Origin: OM182 bacterium MED-G28
Lineage (GTDB): Bacteria > Pseudomonadota > Gammaproteobacteria > Pseudomonadales > Pseudohongiellaceae
DNA length: 64,000 nt
Assembly: GCA_002457215.1 (NCBI GenBank)
Contig: NTJZ01000007.1
Span: 1 to 64,000, forward strand
Reading direction: 5' to 3'
The notes beneath the pieces are model-generated. The model was not told where the DNA came from, ran no database searches, and saw only the letters and a program-made list of their open reading frames with translations. The position numbers and the translations under genes are program-made. Within the stretch, counting starts at the first letter, position 1. Each line of letters begins with the position of its first letter. This document shows positions 56,205 through 64,000 of the stretch, piece by piece.

Positions 56205-56897
56205 CTACAAAATCGCTACACCAATCATCGAATCTCTGGTTACTACATCTGCCAATTCTGATTCATTCATGTCCTCAGCCCCTTCAGGCCTTCTAGGCAA
56301 CACCAGATATCTCATTTCCGCAGTACTGTCCCAAACACGAATCTCTGTTTCATCAGAAACCTCTAACCCAAACTCTCGTAATACTGCCCTGGGTTCTATA
56401 ACCGCCCGGGCTCTGAAAGCCGAAGATTTATACCAAGTCGGAGGTAACCCAAGCGTTGGCCACGGATAGCAAGAGCATAAGGTACAGACGACTAGATTGT
56501 GCACTTCGGCTGTATTCTCAACAACAACCATGTGTTCGCCCTCTGTTCCAAGCAGATCTAATTCTCCTATAGCGGCAGTACCATCATCCAACAGCCTGGC
56601 TTTATAATCAGAATCGACCCACGCTTTAGCCACTACCTTCGCTCCATTTTGTGGCCCAATCCGATTTTCATACCGGTCCACCACTTCATCTAAAACAGAG
56701 GGGTCTACTAGGTTCTTTTCAGTTAAAACCGTTTCAAGGGCTTTCACTCTCAGAGCTATATCCGAGGGTGCATGCTGATGATCAGCGCTTTCCTGATCTT
56801 GTGCATTACTGATAGCGGTACTCGAAACCGCTGCTGCGCCAACCGCCGCGCCCTTAAGGAATTTTCTCCGATCAATTTTTTGGCCATCTCTAGACAT
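56205..56897 (-). CDS. nthA: Nitrile hydratase alpha subunit with Tat signal
   Basis: A 230-residue catalytic subunit. The metal-binding motif is V-C138-T-L-C141-S-C143 ([11 protein letters not shown]), whose Thr before Leu marks the cobalt type; the cysteines are post-translationally oxidised in characterised enzymes. C-terminal [32 protein letters not shown] is canonical. Unusually, residues 8-33 ([27 protein letters not shown]) are a strong twin-arginine signal (R-R-x-F-L-K) with a hydrophobic core, so the enzyme may be exported folded, perhaps carrying beta along. Thiocyanate hydrolase gamma subunits share the metal motif and are an alternative, but the beta subunit here is of nitrile-hydratase type. 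Confidence 0.93.
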   Translation of the reverse strand: MSRDGQKIDRRKFLKGAAVGAAAVSSTAISNAQDQESADHQHAPSDIALRVKALETVLTEKNLVDPSVLDEVVDRYENRIGPQNGAKVVAKAWVDSDYKARLLDDGTAAIGELDLLGTEGEHMVVVENTAEVHNLVVCTLCSCYPWPTLGLPPTWYKSSAFRARAVIEPRAVLREFGLEVSDETEIRVWDSTAEMRYLVLPRRPEGAEDMNESELADVVTRDSMIGVAIL

Positions 56898-57053
56898 TGT
56901 ATGATCCTTAATTAATTACATGTTAGTTAAGCATAATGCTATTAAATGATCTATGGGTTATGTGTTTGGTCACTTTAGATGACTGGAGCCGATCAGTAGG
57001 TTAAGAGAATTGGTTGCCGAGGGCTGCCATTAATATTTAATGGCCTCTAACTA

Positions 57054-58598
57054 CTATCGCACTCTAGGTAGTGCTTCCAACAACAGCGGTAACATTTCTT
57101 GCAATGCCTCACCTCCCTCTGATGCCCCAGTATATTTTCCGATACGCACTACCACGAGGTCGTGACTCGGAATGATTGTCGTGGACTGGCCACCAGCACC
57201 TCGCATAGAAAATGAGGGTGGGATTCCATCATCGCCTACATCATTGTCAACCCAGAAAAAAGCACCGCCGTAAACAGGTCGCCCATCTGTTATCCAGGCA
57301 GGTGCAGTCGTGCTGGCGTAATCAACATAGCCCTCGGGTAGCAATCTTTCCCCGTTCCAGACGCCGTCCTGCAAATATAAGTTTCCTAGCTTGGCCCAAT
57401 CCCTTGAGGACATAAACGCAAGACCCTGTCCAAGAAAATTGCCATAAGTATCTGTCTCGATAAGCGCTGTCCGAATACCCAGTTTGTCGAACAAGTTCCG
57501 TTGTGGAAAGCTGTGGTAATCCTCACCCCGACTTTCTACTGCAAGGCGGATCAAGTAACTGGTTAATACTGGATCGGTATTACGGTAACGACCAATCGTG
57601 TTGGGGGGATACTCTGCAGGGCGGGTCGCTGCATATTTGTACTGATTAACGCCGCCGGTATAAAGATAAAAATGGTCAGCATAAGTACTAGTATCATAGT
57701 CTGGATCGGAAGGCGCATTAATCATAACGCCACTGGACATGCGCATGATGTCTCCGATACGAATCTCCTGACGTGGATCATTCGGGTCTTCGTGCCATTC
57801 TGGAATAGGGGCATTCTGCCAGAGCTCATATTCACCCTGCTGAATCAAAACTCCCATTAGTGTGCCGGTGAGGCTCTTGGTCATGGACCAACTTTCCAAT
57901 GGTGTGTGTATGTCAACTTCGTCACTGTAACGTTCACCGAGAATACGCCCTTGATACGTAACTACCAGACCCAGAGTACGAGCTTCCGGCGGACCGAATC
58001 CTGTATCAAGTGCACGTTGCGCCAACTCTATGTCCACTCCGCTCGGCCAGGCATCTTCGTCTAAGACATCGCCCCTTGGCCAGGGAGTGGAATGTGCCGG
58101 AGGCAAGTCTGCCTCGACTATTGATGGAGTAAATTCAATACTGCTCTCTCCTAAGGAATGAGCCACACAACCCTGATTATCATAACGCCTGGCAGTTCTC
58201 ACCACACCACTGGGTAAAACGAGAGAGACTTCTTGACGTACTCGGTCAATGCGAGTGTTGACCACGTGTTGACGCTGATCGAAGGGGGAAATAAAACCAC
58301 CTAAATTGGCCGCAGCGTCGACCGGGTCCAGACCCGTGACAAAGACAGCGGAACAGAGAATCTTAGCGAATCCCGCCGTGTAATGATGCAGAGGTTCACC
58401 TGGAGGCGGCACATATTGGTTGTTTAGTCGGAAAGAATCAGCTCGTGCATTAATGCTATCCCGTGATCCATCGCTGGCTGGCGCTTCTGCAGCATGGCCT
58501 AAAACACCAAAAATTAGCAGCTGCGAAGAAACCAAAGTAGAAATTATCAGAGAGGTCTTTCGCTTTCTTAAGCATATACCCATCAAAATATCCATCAT
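57054..58598 (-). CDS. Secreted serine hydrolase, class C beta-lactamase fold
   Basis: A 514-residue protein with a signal peptide near residues 14-37 (TSLIISTLVSSQLLIFGVLGHAAEA). The active-site Ser and Lys are in SMTK (W-S-M-T-K-S-L-T-G-T-L-M-G), then Y-R-N-T-D-P as the Y-x-N motif, and a C-terminal GGQSTTIIPSHDLVVVRIG. The 514-residue length and the extra N-terminal part (about 180 residues before the Ser) set it apart from the other hydrolase of this fold at 8887. It is a standalone gene, upstream of the nitrile hydratase cluster but with no shared operon evident. Confidence 0.85.
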   Translation of the reverse strand: MMDILMGICLRKRKTSLIISTLVSSQLLIFGVLGHAAEAPASDGSRDSINARADSFRLNNQYVPPPGEPLHHYTAGFAKILCSAVFVTGLDPVDAAANLGGFISPFDQRQHVVNTRIDRVRQEVSLVLPSGVVRTARRYDNQGCVAHSLGESSIEFTPSIVEADLPPAHSTPWPRGDVLDEDAWPSGVDIELAQRALDTGFGPPEARTLGLVVTYQGRILGERYSDEVDIHTPLESWSMTKSLTGTLMGVLIQQGEYELWQNAPIPEWHEDPNDPRQEIRIGDIMRMSSGVMINAPSDPDYDTSTYADHFYLYTGGVNQYKYAATRPAEYPPNTIGRYRNTDPVLTSYLIRLAVESRGEDYHSFPQRNLFDKLGIRTALIETDTYGNFLGQGLAFMSSRDWAKLGNLYLQDGVWNGERLLPEGYVDYASTTAPAWITDGRPVYGGAFFWVDNDVGDDGIPPSFSMRGAGGQSTTIIPSHDLVVVRIGKYTGASEGGEALQEMLPLLLEALPRVR

Positions 58599-58899
58599 AA
58601 ATAATAGTATTGAGGTTTACGGTATTAGGCAGAGTACTACAACTCTATAGTGTAGGAGCAGAAGATTTACTGGGAATGGCAAGTTGGGAGCTATCAAATT
58701 AGGCAGAAAAAATAACTAAAAAAACAGTATTTAGTGGAGTCTAACTTTAGGTACCTATTACTATTAGAAGGATAGCGATGAGCAAACCCTTCTTAATTAC
58801 TGACATTTATTTTGTATTTTGACCGGAGGCTTTCTTAATCAAAACAAAAACTAGATAAAAATTAAAAGCTATTCATCGGGAGCACAAAGTGAAGTTGGT
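58599..58899. other. Intergenic between hydrolase and MscS gene
   Basis: About 300 AT-rich bases between divergent genes. It should contain the promoters of both. No gene, repeat or strong hairpin is seen. Confidence 0.4.
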
Positions 58900-60069
58900 G
58901 TGGTTTTTAGTTTATGTCTCAGGCAAGATTCTCTATTAACACCTTTTTATGCTGATATCCCCTCTAAAATTCATCTAGAGATGCCGCTTATGTTTGCCGA
59001 CTTACAATCATTAATATCACCACTTTTGACCGTATTTGGTGACAATCGTTTCATTCAGTCCTCTCTAGCAATAGTCCTATCTTTCGTAGTTGCTTGGATA
59101 TTTAATCGCATCATCATTACAGGACTGAAGAATCTAGCGCAAAAAACTCGCCTCACTCTAGACGACCAAATAATTAGCTTATTACATGGACCAATCTACA
59201 ACAGCATTTTGCTCCTTGGGATTGCCAGCGCTTTATTGATTCTCTCGCCAGCAGACCTCTTTCTATCAATTGGTTTCTCACTGATAAAGTCTTTTGCTCT
59301 TATTATCTGGGTAACTTTTTTGCTTCGCATAAATCGGATTTTGCTCATGCGCATTGCCGAAAATGAGAAACGAATAAAAGTAGTACATCAACAAACTCTG
59401 CCGCTATTCCTAAATCTGATCAACATTATTATTGTTGTACTAGCTGTTTATTTCTTATTTTCAGCGTGGAATATTGATATGACTGCTTGGCTAGCCTCTG
59501 CTGGCATCGTAGGCATAGCTGTAGGATTTGCTGCTAAGGACACATTAGCGAATTTGTTTTCCGGTGTCTTCATCATGGCAGATGCTCCTTATAAGATCGG
59601 CGATTTTATCGTCTTGGACACCGCCGAACGAGGCGAAGTAACACACATAGGAGTCCGCAGCACAAGAATACTAACTAGAGATGATGTTGAAGTTACTATT
59701 CCGAATTCAGTGATGGGCAGCACAAAAATAATTAATGAATCTGGCGGGCCATCTGAAAAGTACCGTTGTGTCGCCTCAGTTGGTGTCGCCTATGGCTCTG
59801 ATATCGATAAAACAAAAAACATCTTGATAGAGATCGCTCAAACCGAAGAGCTCGTATGTGGCGACCCCGCTCCCATAGTTCGTTTTCGCATGTTTGGTGC
59901 TTCCAGCCTAGATTTCGACCTACTGGTCTGGATATCTAAACCTGCGTTAAGAGGCTCTGTGCTCGATAAACTTAATTGCGCCATCTATAAGGCGTTTAAC
60001 GAACAGGGAATCGAAATACCTTACGCCAAACAAGATGTGTATATCAAAGAGCTGCCCAAATCAGTCTAG
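58900..60069 (+). CDS. MscS-type mechanosensitive ion channel
   Basis: A 389-residue channel of the MscS family. Membrane helices lie near 45-65, 90-115, 125-145 and 172-195, then the pore helix region WLASAGIVGIAVGFAAKDTLANLFSGVFIMAD (about residues 197-228), with the characteristic G-x-x-x-A-x-G pattern, and the cytosolic beta domain (PYKIGDFIVLDTAERGEVTHIGVRSTRI...VTIPNS). It opens under membrane tension and releases solutes after osmotic downshift. The frame starts with GTG at 58900; an ATG at 58981 is an alternative with a less bulky N-terminus, and neither has an excellent ribosome-binding site. Confidence 0.85.
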   Translation: MVFSLCLRQDSLLTPFYADIPSKIHLEMPLMFADLQSLISPLLTVFGDNRFIQSSLAIVLSFVVAWIFNRIIITGLKNLAQKTRLTLDDQIISLLHGPIYNSILLLGIASALLILSPADLFLSIGFSLIKSFALIIWVTFLLRINRILLMRIAENEKRIKVVHQQTLPLFLNLINIIIVVLAVYFLFSAWNIDMTAWLASAGIVGIAVGFAAKDTLANLFSGVFIMADAPYKIGDFIVLDTAERGEVTHIGVRSTRILTRDDVEVTIPNSVMGSTKIINESGGPSEKYRCVASVGVAYGSDIDKTKNILIEIAQTEELVCGDPAPIVRFRMFGASSLDFDLLVWISKPALRGSVLDKLNCAIYKAFNEQGIEIPYAKQDVYIKELPKSV

Positions 60070-60111
60070 GTTTTATTTAGAACCTAACTACCAAATACAG
60101 TAGCTAGCAAA

Positions 60112-61917
60112 CTAATCTGGCAAAACATCGAAGGCTAAAGCTATACGTTCCTCTTCCGATTCAAACGGTATGGTGTAATGCATTAAAGAAGCTGGAAAAA
60201 GGACTAAGTTTCCAGTAATAACATCGACAATCTCATGGGAGTTTCTCTCTTCCTCCCTAGCGGGTTTTTCATCATCTATGCAAACAACTAAATTGCCACT
60301 GTTGGTCTTCTGTTTAGGTGGCACGTGGATGTATAAGACCCCACTTAGCCAACCAGATTCATGAATATGAGGTGCTAATTTACCACCATTTTTCATGCTA
60401 ATAAGCCAGCCGTAAAGGCTATAACCCTTTGGCCAGTTAATTAAAAAGCCCTCTGTACTAAACTGGAAATGATCTTTATATTTTTTTACTTCTGCGTGTA
60501 GAATTTTTTCAATTTCATGAAATAAGTTACCATTTTTATCAAATAGGTTCCCTGCCGTTTGATGACCATTAGTTAAATGCGCTTGGCTCTTATATGAAAC
60601 TGAATTGCCAGCAAAGAAATTATTGGCAGCCTGAACAAAAATATTATCGAAATCATATTGCTCGGTTAAGTCAATCTTTAAAACGTATTTAAATGGATCT
60701 CTGGCAAAAGTATTTGGTTTTTTAACTCCGTAATTTATTTCCGCGCGTGCAGTAAGCGAACCAATCGCAGCATTAATCTCTCCTCGATCTATTAAGTAGT
60801 CCAAGTGGTCATAAAACTGAGATTGATCACCTTGTCGATAAAAACATTTCAATAGGTAAGTTCCGCTATTCTTATGATTACTAATTCTAAACTGCTCGGC
60901 AGCTTCTTTATAATGCCCTTTCCCATAGAGGGTCATTCCAAGTTTGTACTCTGCTTCTGTATTAATTGGCTTGAATGCTACCGCTCTCTTTTGACTCTCT
61001 ATAGTGCCTCCAAGATTGCCAGCTTTTTTGAATGTAAAACCGAGGTCGCTATGAGCGCCTGCAAGATCTGGTGACAAAGAAAGTGCTTTTTTATGGCTTT
61101 TTTCAGCTTCTTGAGATTTCCCAAGTTTTTCCAGTATGAGACTTAAATTACTATATGCTTCAGCAAAATCAGGTGCGAATTTTACAGCTGCTCTGTAACT
61201 TATTTCAGCGCGCTCAAGCATACCGAGTTCTTGTAGCGTGTTACCCAAATTGCTATGAGCCTCGGCATAGTCTGGTTTCCACCCTAACGCTATTCTGTAG
61301 CTTGATTCAGCCTCTTCTAACCTTCCTAGCGCCTGTAGAACGTTCCCCAAATTATTATGAGCTTTGGCATAATCAGGCGCTAATTTAATCGCCGCTCGGT
61401 AACTTGCTTCTGCCGCCTCTAATCTATTGAGTAATTGGAGAACCGCCCCTAGGTTAAAGTATGCGGCAATAAAGTCTGGTTTCAATGCAATAGCTTTTCT
61501 ATGGCTGACTTCAGCATCTTCTAGCTTACCTAGTTCCTGCAATGCATTGCCTAAGTTGCTATATGCCTCGGCATAGTCTGGTTTGAGTGTTGTGGCTTTC
61601 TTGTAGCTTAACTCAGCTTCTTCTAATCTCCCGACCGCTAAAAACGCGCTGCCCAAATTATTATGAGCACCTGGGTCATCAGGTGCGAGAGCTACTGACT
61701 TTTGATTAGTGACTAATGCTTGGGATATTCTGCCGGATTGCTTGAGGAGCACCCCAAGAACTTTCCAGCCAAATGGATGGTTTGGAAATCTATCAATGAG
61801 ATCTTTGGCTAACTTTTCTGCGAGCTCATATCGTCCATTTTGATAATGTTGCAGCAAGTTATTAATTGCTTCTATAGGTGGCTCTGGATTTTCTAAATCC
61901 GACTTCAGCTCTTGCAT
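60112..61917 (-). CDS. TPR protein fused to a 2OG-Fe(II) oxygenase domain
   Basis: A 601-residue protein. Residues about 15-350 are eight to nine near-perfect 34-residue TPRs (A-x-x-N-L-G-x-x-L-Q-x-L-G-x-L-E-E-A-E-x-S-Y-R-x-A-x-x-x-x-P-D). The C-terminal about 100 residues match the 2OG-Fe(II) oxygenase type 5 group: APHIHESGWLSGVLYIHVP (iron-binding His-x-His/Glu region), then NLVLFPASLMHYTIPF (second His) before a terminal strand. The TPRs probably bind the protein or peptide substrate that is hydroxylated. No signal peptide, so cytoplasmic. The TPR-encoding DNA is itself repetitive. Confidence 0.82.
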   Translation of the reverse strand: MQELKSDLENPEPPIEAINNLLQHYQNGRYELAEKLAKDLIDRFPNHPFGWKVLGVLLKQSGRISQALVTNQKSVALAPDDPGAHNNLGSAFLAVGRLEEAELSYKKATTLKPDYAEAYSNLGNALQELGKLEDAEVSHRKAIALKPDFIAAYFNLGAVLQLLNRLEAAEASYRAAIKLAPDYAKAHNNLGNVLQALGRLEEAESSYRIALGWKPDYAEAHSNLGNTLQELGMLERAEISYRAAVKFAPDFAEAYSNLSLILEKLGKSQEAEKSHKKALSLSPDLAGAHSDLGFTFKKAGNLGGTIESQKRAVAFKPINTEAEYKLGMTLYGKGHYKEAAEQFRISNHKNSGTYLLKCFYRQGDQSQFYDHLDYLIDRGEINAAIGSLTARAEINYGVKKPNTFARDPFKYVLKIDLTEQYDFDNIFVQAANNFFAGNSVSYKSQAHLTNGHQTAGNLFDKNGNLFHEIEKILHAEVKKYKDHFQFSTEGFLINWPKGYSLYGWLISMKNGGKLAPHIHESGWLSGVLYIHVPPKQKTNSGNLVVCIDDEKPAREEERNSHEIVDVITGNLVLFPASLMHYTIPFESEEERIALAFDVLPD

Positions 61918-62339
61918 TCATTAATCCTAAGCGTCACTACGCTACTACAAGGTTTCAATGAGTATGTATTCACGAGTAGTTAGCACCAATGAGCGGCGCC
62001 CTATGAATCACGTAAATAATATTAATTAACTAAAAAAACGCCCCCGAAGTTTACGGATATAAATTACCCAAACAACTTTATTTGAGTTAGAACGTTTCCT
62101 TGAGTCGTTAAAGCGCTCTGTTTTAGCATCTTCGGGCTGCTCTTTTAAATAAATGGAAGTCCTGTTCTCAGCAAACGTATGGTGCAACCAATTCCATAAA
62201 GAACAGACATCTCAGAAGTAGATAAAAATAATTTGATTGTTAAAATTGATATAAAGGGCTTGGAAGGGCTTTTGGCGCTTGTAATAATTACTGTTACCGT
62301 ACCGAGATATTAAAATGAATTTGAAAAGAAACTATTACC
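61918..62339. other. Intergenic near the island end
   Basis: About 420 bases between divergent genes. It is AT-rich and carries no frame of gene length. The pseudouridine-synthase-like gene begins at 62340 after GAAAAGAAA. No tRNA or strong hairpin is seen here. Confidence 0.45.
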
Positions 62340-63026
62340 ATGCGTCTAAGTAAGTTTTTATCACTTTCTGTTGCAATGAGCCGAAACCAGGCCAAGTTTT
62401 TTATTCGGAAAGGGCGTGTCTCTGTTGACGGCGACGTGATCACTGATCCCAATTTAGAGCTCGCTGACACCAGTCACGTGATTTTCGATGGCAAGCCGAC
62501 CTCGATCGCGGCGTATCATTATTTTCTGCTTCATAAGCCTGCATCTTACATATGTAAAATAAAAGACACACAATACGCCTCCGTTTTAGAGCTCGTGAAA
62601 AATCGATCGAAAGATCGATATTATTATTTTGCGAATGTTCTGGGGGCTGAGCAAACCGGCTTGGTGCTCCTAAGCGACGATGCCCGCTGGACAAACAGAA
62701 TGCAGCGAAAGTTGTCAAAAAAACCTTGCGTTTATCAAGCTAAATCAAAAAAAATAATTAGCGATGATCAACTTAGGCTAATGACGGAGGCGTGCTTAGC
62801 AGTTTCAGAAAATCAGATTGGCCCGACAATCAATATACAAAAACAGGATAAAAAAACATTATTACTCAGCATGAATCAGACGCACATAACTGAAATCATA
62901 AATATATTCTCTTCGGTGGATCTGGCCATTGAAACACTGCACCTGCAGCAAATTGGCAGATTGAGTCTTGGCGATCTACCGGAAGGTGATTATCTGGAGT
63001 TCACCGAGAATGAGGTCAAGGTTTAG
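62340..63026 (+). CDS. Degenerate RsuA-like pseudouridine synthase
   Basis: A 228-residue protein with an N-terminal S4 RNA-binding domain (MRLSKFLSLSVAMSRNQAKFFIRKGRVSVDG) followed by a pseudouridine-synthase-like domain (YFLLHKPASYICK, VLLSDDARW). The family motif G-R-L-D-x-D-T-x-G-L, which carries the catalytic Asp, reads N-V-L-G-A-E-Q-T-G-L (about residues 101-110), so Asp and Arg are gone. The downstream K-x-Y and G-R-Y-H-Q-V-K-R-M motifs are also lost. The gene is otherwise intact. It is the last gene of the accessory block, convergent with tRNA-Leu, 81 bases away. Likely an inactive RNA-binding relative. Confidence 0.8.
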   Translation: MRLSKFLSLSVAMSRNQAKFFIRKGRVSVDGDVITDPNLELADTSHVIFDGKPTSIAAYHYFLLHKPASYICKIKDTQYASVLELVKNRSKDRYYYFANVLGAEQTGLVLLSDDARWTNRMQRKLSKKPCVYQAKSKKIISDDQLRLMTEACLAVSENQIGPTINIQKQDKKTLLLSMNQTHITEIINIFSSVDLAIETLHLQQIGRLSLGDLPEGDYLEFTENEVKV

Positions 63027-63107
63027 CCGCGTTGTTAGCCAAATTTGGTAGCAAACTTCTTACGAATGGGGAGCACAGCCGAGAGCTGTCAGAGGGTTAC
63101 GTAAATA

Positions 63108-63192
63108 TGGTGCCGAAGGCCGGACTTGAACCGGCACGAGCAAGCTCACTACCCCCTCAAGATAGCGTGTCTACCAATTCCACCACTCCGGC
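63108..63192 (-). tRNA. leuU: tRNA-Leu (anticodon GAG)
   Basis: An 85-base tRNA. On the minus strand: acceptor GCCGGAG/CTTCGGC with one G-U pair, long D-loop, anticodon arm CTATC-TTGAGGG-GGTAG (anticodon GAG), a type II variable arm (TGAGCTTGCTCG), T-arm GCCGG-TTCAAGT-CCGGC, encoded CCA. In E. coli leuU also follows secG. Confidence 0.96.
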
Positions 63193-63229
63193 AATTAGAA
63201 AAAACTCAATCAAGGTTTGCTTACGCGTA

Positions 63230-63610
63230 CTAATTATTATCAGGCAATGCTGGTATATCACTCTGATTAGAAGTCGCTTCCGATGCTTCTAATGCCGGGA
63301 TATCAGACTGCGCTGAAATTGTCTCTTCGAGAATATCTTGATTAACCACTGGCAATCCTATGGTTGACCCTGCTCCAGATTGATTACGAGCAAACATCGC
63401 CAGAGAGAGACTGGTAACGAAGAAAATGATTGCGGCAATCGTCGTCGCTCTCACTAAAAAGTTTCCACTTCCTGAAGCGCCAAAAACCGTTTGCGACGCA
63501 CCTGCACCAAATGACGCGCCAGCATCAGCACCTTTACCCTGTTGCAGTAGAACCAAACCGACTATAGCTATGGCTACTATTACATGAACTACAACTATTA
63601 CTGTTTCCAT
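63230..63610 (-). CDS. secG: Protein translocase subunit SecG
   Basis: A 126-residue inner-membrane protein of the SecYEG translocon. Two membrane helices (residues about 3-20 and 53-72) surround the conserved loop LLQQGKGADAGASFGAGASQTVFGASGSGNFL. The C-terminal tail is longer and Gln/Ser/Pro rich, with a repeated SDIPAL-E/P element. It starts five bases after tpiA and is followed 37 bases on by tRNA-Leu, as in related genomes. Confidence 0.95.
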   Translation of the reverse strand: METVIVVVHVIVAIAIVGLVLLQQGKGADAGASFGAGASQTVFGASGSGNFLVRATTIAAIIFFVTSLSLAMFARNQSGAGSTIGLPVVNQDILEETISAQSDIPALEASEATSNQSDIPALPDNN

Positions 63611-63615
63611 GATTT

Positions 63616-64000
63616 TTAATCCGCACTCTTACAGATTGATATAAATTCTTCAGCCTTTAGGGAGGCTCCCCCTACCAGACCACCATCAATATCAGGCTGG
63701 CTAAATAGTTCTCCAGCATTCGAGCTGTTAACGCTACCACCATAAATAATACGCACGCCTTTAGCGATTAGCACATCACTGTTAGCAAGATGTCCTCTAA
63801 TTTGACAGTGGACCTCTTGAGCTTGCTCAGGTGTTGCAGTTTGCCCAGTCCCAATAGCCCAAATAGGCTCATAGGCAATTATAGCATTTGTAAATGCGGC
63901 AATTCCTGCGGTGTTAATTACAGAATCCAACTGAGCTAAAACAATTTGATTAGTAATTCCCTGCTTTCTTTCTTCTAAGGATTCGCCAACACACAGTATT
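63616..64000 (-). CDS. tpiA: Triosephosphate isomerase, 5'-partial
   Basis: The C-terminal about 128 residues of triosephosphate isomerase; the gene continues past the window end. The visible frame runs from the edge ([23 protein letters not shown]) through the catalytic-Glu segment [11 protein letters not shown], loop 6 region, [11 protein letters not shown] and GGLVGGASL. It interconverts dihydroxyacetone phosphate and glyceraldehyde 3-phosphate in glycolysis. It ends six bases before secG, suggesting one transcript. Confidence 0.96.
   Translation of the reverse strand, partial: ILCVGESLEERKQGITNQIVLAQLDSVINTAGIAAFTNAIIAYEPIWAIGTGQTATPEQAQEVHCQIRGHLANSDVLIAKGVRIIYGGSVNSSNAGELFSQPDIDGGLVGGASLKAEEFISICKSAD

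Overview
The window looks like the chromosome of a gammaproteobacterium, probably marine and heterotrophic. The strongest clue is the conserved block tpiA-secG-tRNA-Leu(GAG) / tRNA-fMet-rimP-nusA-infB-rbfA-truB-rpsO-pnp, all on the minus strand and in the order familiar from Pseudomonas and relatives. The rest is moderate in GC and rich in secreted hydrolases, CoA-ester catabolism, TonB-dependent uptake, sulfatase and PQQ-dehydrogenase genes. I see no transposase, integrase, CRISPR array, rRNA operon or replication origin.

Layout. 0-16.1 kb: a patchwork of accessory genes (MetX-like alpha/beta hydrolase, NTF2-like secreted protein, aminotransferase/permease pair, DUF819 membrane protein, HAD phosphatase, beta-lactamase-fold hydrolase, two one-helix membrane proteins, a TPR protein with a repeat insertion, membrane-anchored alpha/beta hydrolase, N-acyl-D-amino-acid deacylase-like amidohydrolase, GST). 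16.4-18.7 kb: META-domain protein and a SoxC-type sulfite dehydrogenase with a monohaem cytochrome. 19-26.8 kb: acyl-CoA metabolism (two crotonase-fold enzymes flanking an amino-acid permease, an EamA transporter, and fused isobutyryl-CoA mutase IcmF). 26.9-32.7 kb: a cytochrome/copper-monooxygenase-like secreted pair and a TonB-dependent receptor. 32.8-41.8 kb: the pnp-to-rimP translation/RNA operon, headed by initiator tRNA with its own strong promoter. 41.9-63.1 kb: about 21 kb of accessory genes lying exactly between tRNA-fMet and tRNA-Leu, which are neighbours in related genomes. 63.1-64 kb: tRNA-Leu, secG and the end of tpiA.

The 21-kb block holds the most unusual material: two tandem small membrane proteins whose 88-base leaders are better conserved than their coding sequences; a metzincin-like protease and an RTX protease with its repeats at the N-terminus; a sulfatase and a quinohaemoprotein dehydrogenase; a cobalt-type nitrile hydratase operon whose alpha subunit carries a twin-arginine export signal; a TPR-2OG oxygenase fusion; and an RsuA-like pseudouridine synthase that has lost its catalytic aspartate and the other active-site motifs.

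Functional themes: envelope and periplasmic oxidation (SoxC/cytochrome, PQQ dehydrogenase, cytochrome/copper protein), extracellular degradation (proteases, sulfatase, serine hydrolases), branched-chain acyl-CoA use (IcmF, crotonases), and core translation and RNA turnover. All assignments come from reading the sequence; no database search was run.
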